NCBI GenBank assembly: GCA_017561155.1
Contig: JAFZDP010000025.1
Coordinates: 1 to 34,991 of the forward strand
DNA from: Bacteroidales bacterium
Lineage (GTDB): Bacteria; Bacteroidota; Bacteroidia; Bacteroidales; P3
DNA: 34,991 bases
Direction: 5' to 3'
Shown here: in pieces, positions 32,298 through 34,991 of the stretch
How positions within the stretch are numbered: position 1 is the stretch's first letter
Layout of the letters: the number at the start of each line of letters is the position of its first letter
The notes under the pieces: generated by a model
What the model saw: the letters and a program-made list of their open reading frames with translations, nothing else
The model's database searches: none
What the model was told of the DNA's origin: nothing
Translations under genes and position numbers: made by a program

Positions 32298-33455
32298 ATG
32301 AAAAAAACACTTTTTAAACTAGTAGCAATGTTTGTAACATTGGTTGCAATTAATGTTTCGTGCCAAAATGGTGAAGACGAAATTGAACCAACCCAAAAAA
32401 TTGATATTACGTATTGGATAGATGGAGATGAGGCTTCAAAAAGTTTTACTTCGCAAGAAGAAAAGCGTACGTTCTTGAAATCTCTTATCAACCTTACAAT
32501 ACAAGGAAGAATTGTATCATTCGAAGATCATAGTAATTCATCTACTTCATCGAAAGGAAATGACAGGCAAACATTAGAGACTACAGATAAAGCTGAGATA
32601 GAAAATTGGTCTATCGAAATGGGAGAAAATCAATATAATGTAACTGTAATTTATAACAAAGAAACCGGGACATATACGGGAATAGCAACAAAAGTAACTG
32701 AACTGGACTTGATAAGTGGCAAAGTATGGGTATGTAACGACCAAGATACAATAGGGCATGAGAATGGTTGTCCGGTGTTGGCAGGGGAATGTGCTATTAT
32801 GGAATTTATTTCGAAATCTGAAGGCGGGGTATATGTTTGCAAAACAACAGATAATCAAGGAGAAAATGCAGATTATTCAGCAACAATATTTTCTTATGTA
32901 ATAAATGGAAGTAGTGGTAGAATAATTATAGTGGAGTTGGGTGATGATTATCAAACGTTTAATATGCCATTCGCTATTATAAATGAAACTCTTTATGTAA
33001 ACGGACCGGATAATGATGTTTTTATATTCGAGTGTAGGGGTAATAGAGAAAACTATGATTATACTACAGATTTTGGACAAATGGGAACTGATTTGGTAAG
33101 TGGTAAAGTTTGGGAATATAAAGAAGTAGAAATTGTAGAAAATGAAAATGGAGACTCTGTTGAAATTGGAGAGGTGTTGTTATTAGATTTTATTTCTCCA
33201 ACAGAAGGTGGACGATTGATGGCTATAGGTAAAGATTATGATGTAGTAGAACTATATGAAATAAAAGAATTTGTATATACAATATTTGATAATTATGGTA
33301 TATTAAGAGGTGTTATGGAACATGATGGTTCGTTATATGTAACTGTATTTTTTGTTGATAATGGCGTGTTATATTTGGGTGAAGATGATGGTAATATAAT
33401 TGAGTTTGTAGATAAAGGTAATCGTGAAAATTACGATTTTAGTATTTATAATTAA
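32298..33455 (+). CDS. Exported protein, likely lipoprotein, with two tandem repeats
   Basis: 385 residues. The signal peptide ends VSC at Cys22, a weak lipobox (Asn at -3). A linker rich in Ser and Asp (residues 78-100) precedes two homologous domains: residues 137-255 and 265-381. Each begins D-L-(I/V)-S-G-K-V-W, continues with a strand like EFIS-x-(S/T)-E-G-G, and ends with KGNRENYD or RGNRENYD. An intact-looking duplication of about 115 residues thus makes up most of the mature protein. The fold is probably beta-rich. The fourth gene in a row after the sigma/anti-sigma pair, 34 bases after the last. Function unknown. Confidence 0.7.
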   Translation: MKKTLFKLVAMFVTLVAINVSCQNGEDEIEPTQKIDITYWIDGDEASKSFTSQEEKRTFLKSLINLTIQGRIVSFEDHSNSSTSSKGNDRQTLETTDKAEIENWSIEMGENQYNVTVIYNKETGTYTGIATKVTELDLISGKVWVCNDQDTIGHENGCPVLAGECAIMEFISKSEGGVYVCKTTDNQGENADYSATIFSYVINGSSGRIIIVELGDDYQTFNMPFAIINETLYVNGPDNDVFIFECRGNRENYDYTTDFGQMGTDLVSGKVWEYKEVEIVENENGDSVEIGEVLLLDFISPTEGGRLMAIGKDYDVVELYEIKEFVYTIFDNYGILRGVMEHDGSLYVTVFFVDNGVLYLGEDDGNIIEFVDKGNRENYDFSIYN

Positions 33456-33592
33456 AACAAAGAAGAAAAGATAATTCTAAAAATATGCTTTATATGTGCA
33501 TAAGTTGTGTGATATATCTATTATTTATATGCAATTGATATACACTATTATTATTCTAGATAACACAAATAAATAATTTAATACAAAAAACG

Positions 33593-34285
33593 ATGAAAAA
33601 GACTTTTAAACTTATAGGCTTGGTATTATTAGCAGCCGGCCTAGTACTAGCAGGATGTAATCCTGAAGATGATCCTATCACTGTGGACGATGAAATAGTA
33701 GATGATCAAAACCCAAGTGAAGACCCTGATAACCCAGGAGAAGACCCTGGCACTTCAAGTTCAACTTTTGATTTCGATGGTGTAGTAAATTGGGCTCCAC
33801 AAAGCATTCATGGACTATATGTATTAGAAGGAACTACTCCATACGTTGTATTTGTTGCAACTAGAGATCAAACATCGATTAATGATGTTTTTGACTATAT
33901 GAACGGTCAAGGTTTTGATGGTGGCGATGTACGTGAAGGTTGGCTTATAGGCGGCTTTAGTGGAATAATGGGTAGTCAGACAACCGATGGATGTCTGTTT
34001 TTGGAAGAAGCTGAAGATGGCTTAATGCTTTTTACAGGTACTACCACTATATATGGAGAAGAGGTGTCTGCAGGTTGGGCTTCTGTAAATCTTAGCATCA
34101 ATGTAACAGCTATTGATATAACTGCAAATACAGTTTCGGCTACTATTATTGCCACAATGCAAGATATTTTGTACATCATCTCCCATGGTATGGGTGGTGA
34201 TAATACAGAAAAAACATTTACTATAAATCTAGACAACATTTCTCTTGTAGACATTTCGGATTACAAAGGCTTGGCAATAAAATAA
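33593..34285 (+). CDS. Lipoprotein of unknown function, paralogue 3
   Basis: 230 residues, signal MKKTFKLIGLVLLAAGLVLA and lipobox LAGC, Cys22. The acidic linker is the longest of the three paralogues (residues 23-56, Asp/Glu/Pro/Asn, with repeats of DNPGEDPG). The domain carries FDFDGVVNWAPQSIHGLYVL, GWLIGGFSGIMG, LMLFTGTTTIYGEEVSAGWA, SVNLSINVTAIDITANTVSA, TIIATMQDILYIIS and TFTINLDNISLVDISDY, matching the pattern of the genes at 16988 and 18060. It lies about 15 kb from them. Likely surface or periplasmic lipid-anchored protein; no family name known to me. Confidence 0.8.
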   Translation: MKKTFKLIGLVLLAAGLVLAGCNPEDDPITVDDEIVDDQNPSEDPDNPGEDPGTSSSTFDFDGVVNWAPQSIHGLYVLEGTTPYVVFVATRDQTSINDVFDYMNGQGFDGGDVREGWLIGGFSGIMGSQTTDGCLFLEEAEDGLMLFTGTTTIYGEEVSAGWASVNLSINVTAIDITANTVSATIIATMQDILYIISHGMGGDNTEKTFTINLDNISLVDISDYKGLAIK

Positions 34286-34594
34286 AAACGATAAAAAGAA
34301 AATAAGCGGATTTTATAGTAATATATTATGTGAAATCACCATACAGACATTAGTAACTATATATCATCCGTTGTAGAACAATAAAATAACTTTGTTAGTA
34401 AATAAGTTTTATCCCTTGCCCTTAATTGGGTAGGGGATTACTTGTTTTAAGTAGTAACTAGTAGGAGGCTTTACTTAGGCTACGCAGACTACAAGATTTC
34501 TTTAGACAGCAAGTCTGCAAAACTACAAAACCACGAGAGGCTGTCAGCCTATGCGTAGTACGTTTTTAGGTAGTCTGTAAAAGTAGTATTTTTT
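34286..34594. other. Intergenic DNA with weak hairpins
   Basis: ATCCCTTGCCC (34411-34421) can pair imperfectly with GGGTAGGGGAT (34428-34438), possibly the terminator of the gene ending at 34285. GCAGACT and AGTCTGC (near 34485-34518) and AGGCTG-T-CAGCCT (near 34537) form short hairpins. No ORF. Confidence 0.4.
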
Positions 34595-34681
34595 GACCCT
34601 CCAAGGTCCTTTCGCGAACCCTCCAAGGTTCGTTGCTGAACCCTCCAAGGTTCGTTGTTGAACCCTCCAAGGTTCTCTGAA
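34595..34681. repeat. 22-bp tandem repeat, four copies
   Basis: Units start at 34595, 34616, 34638 and 34660, with consensus GAACCCTCCAAGGTTCGTTG plus two bases. The first unit is one base shorter and diverged. Each contains GAACC/GGTTC, a 5-bp hairpin with loop CTCCAA. Read on the minus strand an open frame gives repeats of TLEG and NEPWR; no known protein family is evident. Confidence 0.85.
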
Positions 34682-34913
34682 GAGGTTTTTGATGCCCTCC
34701 GATCGCCTTTTTTAAAGTTTTTAATCGACGATAAAAAGTGCGGTTATATTCTGGTTTTACAAGAAAAAACATCAATAATATATATTATACCTGTTGGATG
34801 AATCAATATAAACACATTTAAATATATTTTACATGTATAGAACATTGGTAATATATAATACATATATGTTAAAAAGAAAACTCTGAATTGTTAAACAACA
34901 TCTTTAATAAAAT
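34682..34913. other. AT-rich intergenic DNA, nothing supported
   Basis: No ORF, tandem repeat or strong hairpin was noticed between the 22-bp repeat and the C-rich repeat near the window edge. Confidence 0.4.
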
Positions 34914-34991
34914 ACCCCGATAGGGGCTAACATAAAAATACCCCGCCCCTAAATTGATTTTACCCCGCCCCTAAATCAATTTTACCCCGCC
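34914..34991. repeat. C-rich repeat running off the window
   Basis: TACCCCGATAGGGGCTA (34914-34930) is a hairpin. Then TACCCCGCCCCTAAAT recurs at 34939 and 34961 and starts again at 34983, at 22-base spacing. AAATTGATTT and AAATCAATTT between the C tracts are complementary. On the minus strand the tracts are G runs, so G-quadruplex formation is possible. The array continues beyond the window. Confidence 0.75.

Noticed and set aside
34595..34991. CRISPR array
   Set aside because: The repeat units are contiguous or at 22-base spacing with no unique spacers of 25-40 bases, and no cas genes lie in the window.

Overview
The window reads as chromosome of a member of the Bacteroidetes, most likely Bacteroidales. 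The DNA is AT-rich. Ten places carry a clear Bacteroidetes-type promoter (TTTG or TTG, 19-20 bases, then TAnnTTTG), several genes start without an E. coli-like Shine-Dalgarno, and the gene families (HU-like DNA-binding protein, viroplasmin-type RNase HI, lipoproteins starting MKKT, His-rich efflux accessory proteins) are typical of the phylum.

Layout. 1-340: tail of a transposase, a strong hairpin terminator and a candidate small RNA on the minus strand. 750-1626: HU-like protein with its promoter and terminator. 1627-3270: non-coding DNA with a cluster of GAGTTAA-type words, then a decayed IS982-family element. 3335-5185: a membrane protein of the zincin-like DUF3267 type lacking one metal-ligand histidine, a promoter followed by a possible pseudoknot RNA, and an unknown membrane-anchored protein. 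5411-9908: minus-strand housekeeping block with tRNA-Leu, tRNA-Gly, mutS and tgt. 9932-13236: plus-strand cluster of glycosyltransferase, ECF sigma factor, outer-membrane protein and GNAT acetyltransferase. 13255-15255: folC and a metallo-hydrolase on the minus strand; 15418-16118: RNase HI.

16039-18770: non-coding DNA holding a 411-bp structure bounded by 30-bp inverted repeats around a minisatellite, then two paralogous lipoproteins of unknown function. 18818-25725: a heavy-metal efflux locus with two His-rich exported proteins, an RND adaptor, a CzcA/CusA-like pump and a TolC-like channel. 25821-28331: a Wzz-like chain-length protein and an O-antigen-ligase-like protein. 28481-29054: the broken C-terminal part of a gene, split by a 270-bp miniature inverted-repeat element with a 4-bp target duplication; removing the element restores the reading frame. 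29181-30064: outer-membrane beta-barrel protein. 30443-34285: ECF sigma factor, its likely anti-sigma factor and three exported proteins, the last a third paralogue of the lipoprotein family. 34286-34991: gene-free DNA with a 22-bp tandem repeat and a C-rich repeat running off the window.

The best candidates for undescribed biology are the 270-bp miniature element and its relatives, the 411-bp inverted-repeat structure, the two candidate structured RNAs near 200-317 and 4303-4381, and the three-member lipoprotein family. All readings come from sequence inspection alone; no database search was run.
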